Positions 22,901-33,874 of a stretch of DNA of 64,000 nucleotides are shown here, one piece after another. The translations under genes and the position numbers were made by a program. This stretch comes from Marsupella aquatica (lineage: Eukaryota; Marchantiophyta). The stretch covers positions 30,690,001-30,754,000 of the forward strand of contig OZ316892.1 in NCBI GenBank assembly GCA_973895155.1, written 5' to 3'. The stretch's first letter is position 1; each line of letters begins with the position of its first letter. The notes below the pieces were generated by a model. The model made no database searches. It had not been told where the DNA came from and saw only the letters and a program-made list of their open reading frames with translations.

Positions 22901-23777
22901 AGAATCTTGTCGAACTCCGCTTGAGTAAGCCGCTGGCTGCCCTTCAGCTTAAAGAACTTCGCTGGGACTTCAAGAATCGCCTCTGCTACCGATCTAAGCC
23001 CTTCCTTGCTGAGATATAGTTCGGTGATGTAGTCTCGTAGCTCATTGTAGCTGGAATCCCTGGTAATGGCTGTCCTTTTGCAATTAACCAGTGCTACCTT
23101 GGTCACCAGCTTCGCGTATCTTCGTTCGTAAGCGGCTTTCTCGGGACAAGAGTACCAGTAAGTCTCGGAGAACTTAGCACCTACCTTGCCAAACAAGGTC
23201 CAGAATCCCAAGGCTGTAAGGGTCATACTAACCTCGTAGTCCGGTTCGTTGAGTCCACGTTCCCACCCGGTTGGTCCTTTTTCTCATGGAGGCCTCGCTC
23301 GTCCTGACTAAATCTCGCCACATTCCGCTCTTATCCCTCGATAATCTCCTTGTAAAGGTCGACTTGATTCGATCAAAAAGGCGAGTGAATGGCAACGTCC
23401 GCGAATTCCAAAAAGGTGGAAATGAGCAAATGGCCCCAGCGCCATCGGCTCCTCTCTTATGGGGGTGCCAGGATGAGCCCAAGCGTGAGAAGGCCAGGCC
23501 GTTTTGGTCATTGATAATGAGCTGAAGTCGGTGCCTCGGTCCAAGCGTGATTCTTCTAACTGATTTTTACTCCGCTGCCGCCACCGTACCTCGGTCGCGC
23601 GTAATAATCCTCTTTCTGAACTCATAATCATTTGGTCATCTTAACCTACTCCTAATCTATTCATAATGGCAACAGACGGCTATACATGCTATTCTACGCT
23701 ACGGCTACGGTCCTACGTCCGTATAAGACCTAATCTACGACCTGGGTTCGGTTAAGTGACACGTTACCCGTGTCACA
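19928..23777 (-). repeat. Element A 3' LTR
   Basis: A direct copy of 48488-52341 with scattered substitutions. In element orientation it starts TGTGACACGGGTAACGTGTC, where GTGACACG and CGTGTCAC form a perfect 8-bp hairpin, and ends CGCGACA. It contains a long sense-strand ORF remnant (20914-23226) beginning about 550 bp after the LTR start and ending 986 bp before its end. Confidence 0.92.
20914..23226 (-). pseudogene. LTR-embedded coiled-coil ORF, copy in A 3' LTR
   Basis: One frame of about 770 codons runs from ATG at 23226 to the stop at 20914, with internal stops after YLD, NQT, ISL and VE. The N-terminal 110 residues (FWTLFGKVGAKFSETYWYSC) align with the start of the intact ORF in B (FWTQFL). 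Next comes a Pro/Thr-rich linker, then a globular region with LICMERLNFIRTTLHMIEP, RRNWAQFFY and GGKTYLGSHIAIILAWY. A Pro-rich tract (PPPPPVEIPPPPSVEPP) and a long heptad-type coiled coil follow (LEEELMAKGNEIGHLQML onward). The stop after YLD is shared by both LTR copies, so it predates insertion or marks two separate proteins. The role is unknown; a structural or gag-like accessory protein is possible. Confidence 0.75.
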
Positions 23778-23793
23778 TAGTTCCCCACTCAAG
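23778..23793 (-). other. Polypurine-like tract of element A
   Basis: On the minus strand CTTGAGTGGGGAACTA directly precedes the TGTGACAC start of the 3' LTR, matching in position and form the CTTAAGTAGGGGGCTA of element C. Such tracts prime plus-strand DNA synthesis. Confidence 0.75.
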
Positions 23794-23829
23794 TGTGAAG
23801 CGTCCTCGCGAACATCATTACGCTTGTTG

Positions 23830-26457
23830 TCCTGGTGAAAGTACCTCTTCACACGGTCGTAACTAACTCGATTGGAAAAGAGGTCGCCGACGTACGTTGA
23901 TAGCTGGAGGGATCCGTTTGGGTACATCTGCTGGACAACGAAAGGTCCTAGCCAGCGTGTGTGTAACTTTCCTGGAAAGTACATGTACCTACTGTCGTAC
24001 AGAAGGACAAGATCTCCCGTAGTGATGTCCACCTGGCGTAGTCCCTTGTCGTACTATTTCTTCGTTGCTTCTTGCTTGGCAGTTACGCGTCGCAATGCCC
24101 ACAATCTCTGTTCTTCTAGACTGTCGATCTTATATGCTTGATCGGACGAACTAGCGGCCTCCGGTAACCTATGGCGGATGCGTACCCGCAGGGTCTCGAC
24201 CTCAAACTCGACGGGTACGAGCACATGTTGTCCGAATACCAAGAAATACGGACTATGGTTTGTGGTAGTCTTAAACGCCAAGTTGTACAAATAGACCACC
24301 GCGAAAAGCTTGTCGTCCCAGTCTGTTTGTGGGCTGCCACGGTTTTGTTGAGGATTTTCCCTACGATGCCATTAGCCCGGTCTCCTCATCCGTTACATTT
24401 GGGGTGATAAGGGGTAGTCTTCCCGTGCTTGACGAGGTAACGGTCAGTCAGTTTTTCCACCGTTGCGTTCAAAAAATGAGTCCCGCGGTCGCTGACTAAT
24501 TCCAAGGGAGGTCCAAAGCGGGTGAAGATCTATTCGTACAGGAACCTAGCGGTGGTGGCCGTGTCATCCTTGACCGTTGCCCGGGCCTCGACCCATTTAG
24601 TCGAGTAGTCGATAGCAAGAAGGATGTACCGGCAACGCCGACCTCGGGTTACAGGGGTGAATGGTCCGATATAATCGATGCCCCATTTCTCAAACAGGGC
24701 AAGAGGAAAGATCGGGGTAAGAGGATGATTACCCGATCTGCGGGGTTTGCCCGCGCGCTGACACAAGTCGCAACCTCGGATAAAATGGGCTACATCGTGA
24801 TGAAGCGTAGGCCACCAATAACCTGCGTCCAAGATTTTGTGAGCCGTGGTGACCGGGGCAAAGTGTCCTCCTGCCTCCTCCTCGTGCATAGCTCGCATGA
24901 CAATGATCGTCTCGTTATAATCTAGGCATCTACGGATCTTCCCATCGACGCCTTCCTTATGCAGATGTCCGCGTATCATCATGTATGGTGCGGCCTTGCG
25001 CAGAAAGACTGACGCGGCCTCTTGGTTTATGTTACTTGGAATGCGGGCCGTTAAGAGGAAGGTGATTAGGTCCCCGTACCACGTTGGTTGGTCCGTTTCT
25101 ACACGGAACAATTCTTCATCAGGGAATGCATCATCGACAGGTGCGTCGTCTGATTCCCCTTCAATCCTTGAGAAGAAGTCTGCATTCACGTGTGCTTTCC
25201 CTGGTCGCACCCTGACTTCGTAGTCAAATTCTTGGAGCAGCAGGACCCAACGGGCTATTCTCCCCGTCAAGTCTGCTTTGTTTACCATGTACTTCAGGCT
25301 GTCATGATCAGTATGGAATACTACCTTATATCCCAATAGATAATGGCAAAACTTTTTACACAAGTAGATGATTCCCAAGGCCTCCCAATCGGTGGGCGAA
25401 TAGTTTTTCTCTGCGGCAAACAGTTGTCGGCTCACAAAGTAAATGGGGTGGTCATGTTTTTCGTCGTCCAGTTGGCTTAGGACTGAGCCGATGCAAAACC
25501 CAGACACGTCGACATACACATGGAACTCCTTGTTCCAATCGGGGGTAGTCAAAATCAGAGCCATAGTTAGCTGTTTTTTTAGTTCGTCAAAGGCTGATTT
25601 TCGACGGGGAGTCATTTCTATGACCGCGTCTTGCTTCATCATTTCTGTGAGGGGTAGGGCTATCTTAGCAAAATCCTGAATGAATCGTCGGTAGTACCCT
25701 ACGCAGCCTAAGAAGGATCGCACCTCCTTCTGGTCCGCCGGGTAAGGGACATTCATCCATGCGGCCACCTTTTCTTGGTCCACCTCGATCCCTCGTTTGG
25801 ATACTCGGTGTCCTAGTAGCACTCCTTCCGTAACCCCGAAGAAGCATTTGCCCGGGTGTAATTTCAACCCTATTTCTCGGCACCGCTCCAAAGTCCGCCT
25901 CAGGTGTTCTGGGTGTTGGGGGATTGTTCCGAAGATGGCAAAATTGTCTATGAACACCTCCAAAAATTCTCGTAAGAAGTCATGAAAAATATTCATAATG
26001 ATTCGCTGGAACATAGCCAGGGCATTGCATAAGCCAAAGGGCATTCGCCTGAACGCGTAGGTTCCCCACTCCGTTATGAACGTGGTTTTGAGCTGGTCCG
26101 ATAGTCTGATCCAAATCTGGTTATAACCCGAATATCCATCTAGGAACGTGTACACCTCATTTCGGGCTACCATGTCAAGGACCATATCCGTGTAAGGAAG
26201 CGGGTAATGGTCCTTCCGAGTAGCGTCGTTGAGCTTCCGATAGTCTTGGCATATTCGAATTTTGGGTTTACCATCAGGCCCTACCTTCTTAGGAACCACC
26301 ACAATGGGGGACACCCATTCGCTAGATAAGACGGGGTAGATTATGTCCGCCGCGATCAGTTGATCTAACTCCTCCTTTACCAAGATGGAATGTCTTGGGT
26401 TTAGTCTTCGTTGTCTCTCTTGGACGGCATGAGCACCCAAGTTTAGATCAATGACGT
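23830..26457 (-). pseudogene. Element A RT-RNase H-integrase, broken
   Basis: A 636-codon piece (26440-24530) holds reverse transcriptase (ICQDYRKLNDATRKDHYP; DGYSGYNQIWIRLSDQLKT), RNase H (FHVYVDVSGFCIGSVLSQLD; FHTDHDSLKYMVNKADLTGR), the integrase H2C2 finger (GGHFAPVTTAHKIL..CDLCQ) and the start of its core (GIDYIGPFTP). The active site expected as FIDDF reads FIDNF, so the second catalytic Asp is lost. A TAG ends this piece where C has YQQIF. Beyond it the SDRGTH region, the end of the core and a C-terminal domain (24299-23830, LYDSRYMYFPGKLHTRWLGP) continue with more stops. The frame runs past the normal stop and through the polypurine tract into the LTR. Confidence 0.9.
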
Positions 26458-27352
26458 TGTCACGTCATCGGCTACGGCCTTAACTCAGACTTCAGCTTAG
26501 ACGGGCACATCCCTCGTAAATCTGAGGGTTCGGGCAGGAAGGGAAGCACGTAATGCACCTTATTCTCGTAAACTAGCGCTAAGTGCGCATACTGCTAAAT
26601 ACGGACACCTCCTAGGTATGGTTTGTGTTCCGCCGCCGGAACGTACCTTAGTCGATAGCAGGATCGACCCCGGCTTAAGGGCTTCTAAGCCTTTGTGCTG
26701 TCCGCCTTCGATCCGGATTCAATGATACAGGTCCTCAACCCGTGCTCGCAACCACTTACCCGCAGGCTGCACCCTGTGCACGTCTCGGGTAGTGCGTTTG
26801 GCCTGGCGCTGCCACCCATATACGAGAAACCCACACACATACACGCGCACATGCATACAATCTCGATTTACACGAAGGAAAATGATGGGAAAGGATTTTA
26901 CTACAAAGGGAACATATGCGTACACTTAGTTGACCCGACAGCCCCGGAATGAACAGGTTCAAGGCCGAGGGTGCACACTACAACGGAGCCCGGCTCCGCA
27001 CTTGCCCGGCGAGCTTAGTCCTACCCCCTCCCCTTGGTACTCTTTCATTCCCAGAGGTCGGGACTCCCCGCACATACCGCAGACGCCCAACTCTGCAACT
27101 AAAAACCCCCCTGCCTCTACCAAGGGGTGCACTAAATACTAAGGGCCGAGGGACGGGGTGTCCTCTCGCCAAAGATTCACTGACTAAGGTCTTAACTAAG
27201 CTGACAGTCAGGGCGGAAACGACTGTGTCTTATTAGAAGATCCTGATCTACGCAGGCTGGACAGCATGGCAGCAATGCTGTACCGAAGGCAGGTGCCTGT
27301 CCCATGAACCTGACTAAGCTAGTCCTAATCCTAATCTATTCCTACTCTGCCG

Positions 27353-29983
27353 CTAATGCCTGGCATGCTTGCCAGAGCCGCCTGAATGGGAGCGGCCATC
27401 CCGCTGCCTTCGAAGCCTGTCATTGTCCGCCTTGAGGAGCTGGACCTGGTCCAGCAGAGATTCGTTCTCTCGCCTCGCCGCATCCGTCTCCTCTGCTGCC
27501 TCCTGACAAGCCTCCTCCAACTGCTGGGCGTCACTTGTCAGTTTACCCGCCAGCTGGTCCTGCTTCTCGGCCTCGGTTTGGAGCCGTGCCACCTCGGCCT
27601 GCAGCGTGGCTATCTCCGCCGTGTCCCGTTGGGCCCGTTCCTCGGCCTCCTCCAGGTCTTTCTGCCAAGTGACAGTTTGATTCTTCAAACTGTCAATCTG
27701 GTTCCGGAGTCGTGTAATCTCGGCCTCGTTCCCAGCTTTGGCCTGTTCGGCTAGGGCGGTAAGAGCGTGCGCCTTTGCTAACAACTCATCGGTGGCTGCA
27801 ACCTTGGGTCGTAGTTGCCAAAGCTCAGCCTCTTGAGCCGCAACTTCGTTCTTTAGGTACACGGACTCCACCCGGTACCGCTCTATCCTCTGAAGGGCCT
27901 CTGACTGGGCCCGTCCTGCCTTTACTGCGGCAACCAACTCCTGATTGAAGAAACAGGCTACCTTCTGGGCCATGAACTCCCCGGTATCCCGGGCAATCTG
28001 ATGAGAGAAATCTCCCAGAAGCCCGTTCAGAAATGTACCCGGTACGAAGAGTTCCGGGTGGTCCAGGTTGTGCCTGTCCGGAGTTGGGCACGGGCAGACG
28101 TCAACACGCGCGGGGTCCGGGGCAGTGACGTCCAGCCCTGGGGACGTAACGTTGGAAGGGGCTGGAGCGTCCTCCTGTAGCAATGTCCGGTTCTCCGGAA
28201 TAGCCACTGGTGGGTCTTTGGGAGAACCGGGCTCGGGTAAGACCTCCGCCGTACCGACTTCTGTACTTAGCCCGGCCTGTTGGGTCGCATCAACGGTTGC
28301 GACACCCGACCCATCCGGTACCCCCTCGGTTACGACTACAGCTACTTGTGGAGGTGGGGTCGGTGAAGCTGGCGTGTCCGCTGGACTTCGGGCCTCGGGT
28401 TGGGGCCGTCTCTCCAAGGCCGGGAAAACCCACCTAGCTGGGACGAGCTTTGTAACGTTGACACGGGGAAGGGTTCGTCGATCAAACCGGGCGTACCACT
28501 CAAGAATGATCTCGATGTGGCTAGCGAAATACGCCTTCCCGCCAATGTACAACGTCTTCCTTCGCCGCTCCATCTCTTCATGGAATTTCTTAGCGAAGTA
28601 CGACGCCCACCTCCTAGGTCGATAGTTCTCGACCTGGATAACCTGGGCGGCGGAGATCTCCCCCCGGGGTTCCATCATGTGGAGGGCGTACCTCTGGAAC
28701 TCCAGCCGCTCAGCTATCTCGGGGATGAGGCAGGTCTTCATCACGAACCCGTTGTCCACTGCTCCCTCTGAGGGAAAACTTGAAGATTGGTACTTGGCTC
28801 CCTTGCCCCCGGGAGCCCGTGATTCGACTCGGTGGTCACCTTCGGGTAACCCAAAGATCATCCTGAGCCGTTCTTCCGTGAGGGACATACTCCTTCCCCG
28901 TAGCCAAGTATGTTGACGCGCGTCGTCATAATTCCTGACGAACTCCGTCATGTCCTCCCCGTAGTACCTGCAAGTGTTCCAGGGGAGGGAGGCGAGGTGC
29001 TCGAATCCCTGAGTCTTCAGGTACACCGCATGCTTGGGATGGAGGATGTTTTTGTGAACGTTTTCCCCCATGCGGTGCATCGTCACCTTGGCCACGGCTA
29101 CCGTGGCCAACGGTAACCCGGATGCAGTGGCGGATTCCTTCCTCTTCTTCCCCCGTGACTGGCTTGGGGAAGGTGACACCTCCCCATCCTCCCGATCGGG
29201 CCTGGGTAGTGCCACTGCCGTTAGTAACAGGCCCGGGTCGGCCACGGTCACCATGTTGTCTACCGGGGCCTCTCCTGGGGTCAGAGCAGGGGGTGGGGAC
29301 GATATAGTGTCGGCCCCCTGAGCGCTTGCTCCTCTGGGCCGCCTGGTCAAGGGTAGGGTAGCCTCGTCGTCATCGCTAAGATCCACAACGTTGATGACGG
29401 AGCGTACTTGTGCTGGCTGGGCGATCGGTGGTGGGGTTTGGCTAGGCTGAGGCTGAAGCTGAAGCTGAGCCTGAGGTTGTATGGATACGGGTACGGGTAC
29501 GACTGAGTTGGTCATGTTGGTTGCTGGCCAAGTTCCTATGAAACTCTGTAGGTGCTGGTAAAAGTTCTCCGAAGTGAGTGTAGACGACCTTGTCGAACGG
29601 GTAGTGCTGGACTCGCTGTTGATGATAGCCCAAACCTGAGCAGGGATGTGGTCAAAGTGATGTCGCTGCAAGTCGATCGTACCCGGGATATTGAAGACCT
29701 CGTCCGGAAGCCGAAGCAATGCTTCCCAGAACCCGATATATTTGTCTCCGTTGAAGAAGTACCCGGATACCTCTGCAGGTCGGTAAAGCTTGCTCTGAGA
29801 CGGGTAGTCAAAGTTAAGGATGTAGTGGTGTCGTCCTGCTAGGCGGATGGCTCTCTCGTACTCGCGTTCGATTTCATATCGGCGCGGGTTGGCGTGTTTC
29901 AATGAGTCGGCCAAGTGCCTTCCGGTAGATAGGAACTGCGTCCAGAATCGAATGGCCGAGCTGGAGAGGATCGCGTGCGACAT
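27353..29983 (-). CDS. LTR-encoded coiled-coil protein, 876 residues, intact
   Basis: An uninterrupted frame from ATG at 29983 to the stop at 27353. Approximate layout: residues 1-130, a helical domain (FWTQFL, YEREYERAIRL-like, GDKYIGFWEALLRLPDEVFNIPG); 160-310, Gln/Pro/Ser-rich and probably disordered; 320-530, a globular region with LASLPWNTCRYYGEDMTEFV, LTEERLRMIFGLP, RRWASYFAKKFHEEMERRRK and GGKAYFASHIEIILEWY; 540-670, Pro/Thr-rich; 690-860, a long coiled coil; then a basic His/Arg end. No CCHC knuckle, protease, polymerase, signal peptide or membrane segment is seen. The central region vaguely recalls the plant transposon-associated domain that carries a WA..IF pattern. A TATA box lies about 100 bp upstream. 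Homologues sit, broken, in both LTRs of A. It could be an accessory structural protein; its function is unknown. Confidence 0.8.
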   Translation of the reverse strand: MSHAILSSSAIRFWTQFLSTGRHLADSLKHANPRRYEIEREYERAIRLAGRHHYILNFDYPSQSKLYRPAEVSGYFFNGDKYIGFWEALLRLPDEVFNIPGTIDLQRHHFDHIPAQVWAIINSESSTTRSTRSSTLTSENFYQHLQSFIGTWPATNMTNSVVPVPVSIQPQAQLQLQPQPSQTPPPIAQPAQVRSVINVVDLSDDDEATLPLTRRPRGASAQGADTISSPPPALTPGEAPVDNMVTVADPGLLLTAVALPRPDREDGEVSPSPSQSRGKKRKESATASGLPLATVAVAKVTMHRMGENVHKNILHPKHAVYLKTQGFEHLASLPWNTCRYYGEDMTEFVRNYDDARQHTWLRGRSMSLTEERLRMIFGLPEGDHRVESRAPGGKGAKYQSSSFPSEGAVDNGFVMKTCLIPEIAERLEFQRYALHMMEPRGEISAAQVIQVENYRPRRWASYFAKKFHEEMERRRKTLYIGGKAYFASHIEIILEWYARFDRRTLPRVNVTKLVPARWVFPALERRPQPEARSPADTPASPTPPPQVAVVVTEGVPDGSGVATVDATQQAGLSTEVGTAEVLPEPGSPKDPPVAIPENRTLLQEDAPAPSNVTSPGLDVTAPDPARVDVCPCPTPDRHNLDHPELFVPGTFLNGLLGDFSHQIARDTGEFMAQKVACFFNQELVAAVKAGRAQSEALQRIERYRVESVYLKNEVAAQEAELWQLRPKVAATDELLAKAHALTALAEQAKAGNEAEITRLRNQIDSLKNQTVTWQKDLEEAEERAQRDTAEIATLQAEVARLQTEAEKQDQLAGKLTSDAQQLEEACQEAAEETDAARRENESLLDQVQLLKADNDRLRRQRDGRSHSGGSGKHARH

Positions 29984-30084
29984 TCAGAGGAGATAGTAGT
30001 GGCGACTTAGAGCGAACGAGAGAGCTGGGGTCGAAGCTGGCGCGTGGACTGATGGACTGGTGTACTACAAAGGGTTGGCTCCCC

Positions 30085-30091
30085 TTTTATA
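30085..30091 (-). promoter_or_regulatory. TATA box of the B ORF
   Basis: On the minus strand GGTATAAAAGGGG lies about 100 bp upstream of the ATG at 29983 and about 360 bp inside the LTR. A start of transcription near 30060 would give a short 5' leader. The equivalent place in A shows only GGGATAAGAGC. Confidence 0.6.
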
Positions 30092-30455
30092 CCTTGAGGG
30101 CTTGTCGATCCCCCGACGTCTCCTCGACGCCCATAGGCTGAACCGCTCACGCTTGTGGTGTGCCGGCCACTCCGCCGTTCTGAGTCAGCGCGTGTCAGTG
30201 GCTGCTTCCTTAAGTTCGTTATACGGACCCGAGGGAGGGGCCCCTCCACGCTCGTAACCCGGGTGTGCGAATAGCGACCAGCCGCCAGTCCGAACCTGAA
30301 TTCCCCCTTATTGCCTAATGATATCCTACCCATAATGATTACCTAAATACTGTCATTATGCTAATAATAGCGGTCTAAGACACTCCTAACGCGCGTGCCG
30401 AGCGCAGTTAGACTGAATCACTCATTAACCGCCGTACCGGCGGCGTCACAGACGT

Positions 30456-30692
30456 GTTCACCGTAGGCCGGTGAAATCCCGATTAAATCTCGGTGACTCT
30501 CTGCGAAGACGTCCTCATATTCCGATAGGAGTTCTTGGATGGCCTTTTCCTCTGGCGCTCGTAGGCCATAACCAACGTTGAATGTTCTCTCCCTCTTTGT
30601 GGTGTATTTGCTATAGTGTTCCTTGCGGATTACATCCACATGGTCTCTGGTGGCCCGGTCAAGATGAGCCTCCAATTCCTCTAGTCTGGTGC
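30456..30692 (-). pseudogene. Element A pol linker fragment between inserts B and C
   Basis: This short piece of A encodes RLEELEAHLDRATRDHVDVI and FNVGYGLRAPEEKAIQELL, matching the linker just before reverse transcriptase in element C (MRLAQLEGTFDSTMRNKMEV, FNLGNALGSGEEKTIQDLL). It continues upstream into 43145 (YDGT) when C is removed and downstream into 26457 (IDLNLG) when B is removed. It shows directly that B and C entered the same older element. Confidence 0.9.
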
Positions 30693-33600
30693 TGTCAAAC
30701 ACTTGCCAAGGAGCTTAAGCGGCTTTTCTCCCCAAAAGACTACCTAATACCTGCTCCATGTCATACCAGGGTCACAAAGGATTGACAAAACTTCTGAAGT
30801 GTGCTTACAATGTCCAATCACTCCATACATAAGTAGTTTCAACTCTCCACTTCTAGAGAGGTAGTCCCCTTGACTACTTTTGTACTCACCCCTTCCCCTC
30901 TCCTCTACTCCAAGGATCAGCAAGGGGGATCTCCGCTCCAAGCTGTCACCTTAGAGTAGATTCTCACACAAACACCCAAGAACCCAAAGTACTTTCCTCT
31001 TCAAGCTTAAGTCTCCTCAAGACCCTCAAAGTAGTGTTACCCCTCAACCTTGCCCCCCTGGCCTTGGTTTGGGTCCACACATCCCCTTTGAGCCCTAGAG
31101 AAGGCTCCTCTATCTAAGGACTCTTCCTCTTGTTCTTACTTCTTGTTAACACCACACACCAAGCAAAGTACTTTCCACCCTCAAGCTATAATCCTCTCTA
31201 AGTCTCAAAGTAATGCTATACCTTAACCTTGCCTCCTTGGCCTTGGTTTTGTACTAGCACATCCCCTTCAAGCTTAGACCAAGATTATACCATAGCATGG
31301 ACTCTTCTCTTGCTCTCATATACTTCAAATGCACTCACACTTAATGGTCACAATGAAGATTGGTAAGTCTCCTTTTATTGCATCACCTTTACAACAAAAG
31401 TTCACTACACATTCTCCACACTAAGCATGGACCACCTCTCCTTTCTCAAGCTTAGCCCTACCTTGGCAAGGTAGAGATTTCACTTAAGAGATGAGACTCC
31501 CGGTCCCTAACAAATGAAAACTTCCTCCTTATATACTATCTCCTTCCACATCACACCAAGCTTGACCTGGGGTCCAACTATACCTCCCCCAAGTCCTCCT
31601 AACACACAAAGTCCAACTCTATAGTTCATAGCCCACCCTACTACTTGCTATTTTGCCTCCTTCCAAGCCCTGGAATATGCCACACATGAGTGGTATGCTT
31701 TGACTTCCAAACCTACTCCCACTTATGGTCCTCCTCACCAGCTTACCAACCCACTTGAAAGCTCGCAAAAAGAGTGAGTGAGTCTCAAGTTGTGCCTAGT
31801 CAAAGTTGGCCTTATTTTACTTGTAACCCCTTTACTACCCTAAGTAAACTACCCCCTATATTTACTTTTCTTAACTTGATGGCCTTACACCTTTGGCCAA
31901 AGGTAAGTACCCTTCTCTAGAGCCTAACTCAAGTGGTATGGGTGCAAGAAAGGTCAGCCCCTAAATCTGGTATTCATTCCCCTATGCCGACTTTGGTTTG
32001 CAAGTTGTCGGGACTCCCTCGTGGCCTCGGTTAAAAATATATTTGAGTGATTACTTTTCTGGGGTTCCACCTTCACCAGGGGGTGCCTTATCTTCCCCTA
32101 ACTCAGCACAAAAAAAAAATTTGGGCCCCAACGGATACCTCTAGCCAAAGTTATGCCCATTCTCCCAAGGCCTGTTTTTGGTGTAAAGCGGGTGTAAGCG
32201 GCGGCCCGATTACACTTACCTTACATGCCCCTTATGGGGATTCCACGTGTCATGAGGGGAGAGCACTCTCATTATACTCATGTTTCTTATGAAGAATTTG
32301 TAAGGACAGCAATGTTTGCAGCCATTTCTCTCTCGTGAATTCAATCTAAAACCACAACATTCTCTATTGGATTCTTTCTTGTGCAGCAGTCCAGCTGATC
32401 AGCCGCCAGCCCCTCAATTTCACAGCCACCATAGCTCACAGCCAGCCTAGTCAATTTCGCAGCTAGCCCACCTCTTCAATTTTGCCGCTAGCAACACAGT
32501 CAATTTCGCAGCTAGCAGCACAGTCACATCAGCGCATTTACAGCACAACAACAGCAGATTTGAAGCACAGCAGCAGCAACCATAGCTTGATTCCTTCTCA
32601 GTCAAGCAGGTCTCTCTTCTCAATTTCGTAGCTGCCCACCTTTGCAATTTCGCAGCTAGCAGCAGCATCATTCAATTCAGCAGCATCAAGGCAGCAGCCA
32701 GCCAATTCTCATGAGCATCTCGTGCCTGATTAGTAGGAGCACCTCTAATCTAGTGTGCAGCTGTCATAGCAGCAAGCAGCCTTCCCAATTCAAAGCCAGC
32801 AGCGATCCTAATTTGCAGCCATAGCTCTTTTCCTTCTCAGCAGCCATAGCTTCTTCAATCAGCAGCAGCCATTTCAATTCAGCCGCCCTTCCTTCAATTC
32901 AGCCGCCCTTGTGCTCAATTGATTCCTCAAGTAATCATGCAGCACCTTTGGACAGCCTCCCGGTGCTTGACGTCCTCACCAGCCTCGTGCTTGCTCCTCC
33001 TTGCCTCGTGCTCGCTCCTCCTTGCCTCGTGCTCGCCGCGTGATCGTCGCCCACGCGGTTTACACTTAGAAAAAAATACATTTTTTTTTTGGAAAAACAG
33101 CATTTTGGGGCGATTTTGGACCCCCCTCCAAAACTCACACATAAGTCCAAAAGGACTTCTGAGTAGCTCCACTGATTCTATGGACATAGGACTATGTCCG
33201 GGTTTACTAAGATATAAACAAAACCCTATAACAACTTTTCTAAAATTAGGCAAAGAGGGTCAAGTCTTTATGTCTTCCAAAATTCTTCTCAACTTTGAGA
33301 TGCTCCCAAAAAGTAACCAAGTGTGACAAAGTTGTCCCACAAGTTTCTAGGGATAGAGGGGACCATACTTAACCCACTTCCAAACTTGGAACCCCTACAT
33401 TTACCCATCAGCTATTTTTCCCGGGACCCGCTATTTGGTAACTTTGATTTTTGCCAAAATACTTATAACTCCTAGGTTAAGACCCCACTTGACTTCATAC
33501 TTTTTCAGGGTTCCCTAGGGACCTCCCAGCACCCATGGGGGAAATATCAGCCAAAAATAAGATGTCCGGTGTCGGGTCATTTTTCGGTCCCGACTTAGTC

Positions 33601-33834
33601 GCCTATTATAACTAAGGACGGACTAGTTTCCTGCCCCTCCTATAGTAACTTGCTTACCCCTAGATAACTTTGCATAACTAAATTCCCTCTTACCTCTACT
33701 AAGCTTCCCTTCTTACTTAAGTGCCCTAAACCTAGCTACTCTGATAGCACTAAAACTTTTTCCCTAACTATTTCCTCTTCTAAACGAAAGAATGTCATGT
33801 TTCTCTACACTAGCTGACACTGAGCCATCCCACA
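30693..33834 (-). repeat. Element C 3' LTR
   Basis: 3142 bp, starting TGTGGGATGGC and ending GTTTGACA in element orientation. It includes a CAGC-rich low-complexity block (about 32390-32900) and a pyrimidine-rich part, with no credible long ORF. Differences seen from the 5' LTR: A versus C near 31704, a poly-A/T length exchange near 32117, and A versus G near 32357. A TATATAAGG is at 31528-31536. Confidence 0.95.
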
Positions 33835-33850
33835 TAGCCCCCTACTTAAG
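33835..33850 (-). other. Polypurine tract of element C
   Basis: On the minus strand CTTAAGTAGGGGGCTA ends directly at the TGTGGG start of the 3' LTR. It lies about 25 bp after the gag-pol stop codon. Confidence 0.8.
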
Positions 33851-33874
33851 TGTGCAGCGTCCCCGCAAACACAC

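Larger units (their letters stand above)
26458..30450 (-). mobile_element. Element B: 3993-bp solo LTR with an intact ORF
   Basis: The insert is bounded by GACGT on both sides (26453-26457 and 30451-30455), starts TGTCACGTC and ends GGCGTCACA, and splits the pol gene of A between GEHV and IDLNLG. No second copy of its ends occurs inside it, and it has no gag-pol, primer site or polypurine tract. It resembles the LTRs of A in length, end sequences (TGTCRCGTC..GGCCTTAA), embedded ORF and ORF position. The simplest reading is a solo LTR of a sister family of A, left after recombination between two LTRs. In element orientation the first bases form a hairpin, CCGCCG-GTA-CGGCGG. Confidence 0.82.

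Noticed and set aside
26458-30450. B as a DNA transposon, because its ends look like imperfect inverted repeats
   Set aside because: The end similarity is short and partly due to the TGT..ACA form; length, ORF position and end sequences match the LTRs of A, and a 5-bp duplication fits an LTR element.
32919-33326. 135-codon frame in both LTRs of C (also 42224-42631)
   Set aside because: It spans CTCCTTGCCTCGTGCTCG repeats and has no protein-like domain; identical copies reflect LTR identity, not selection.
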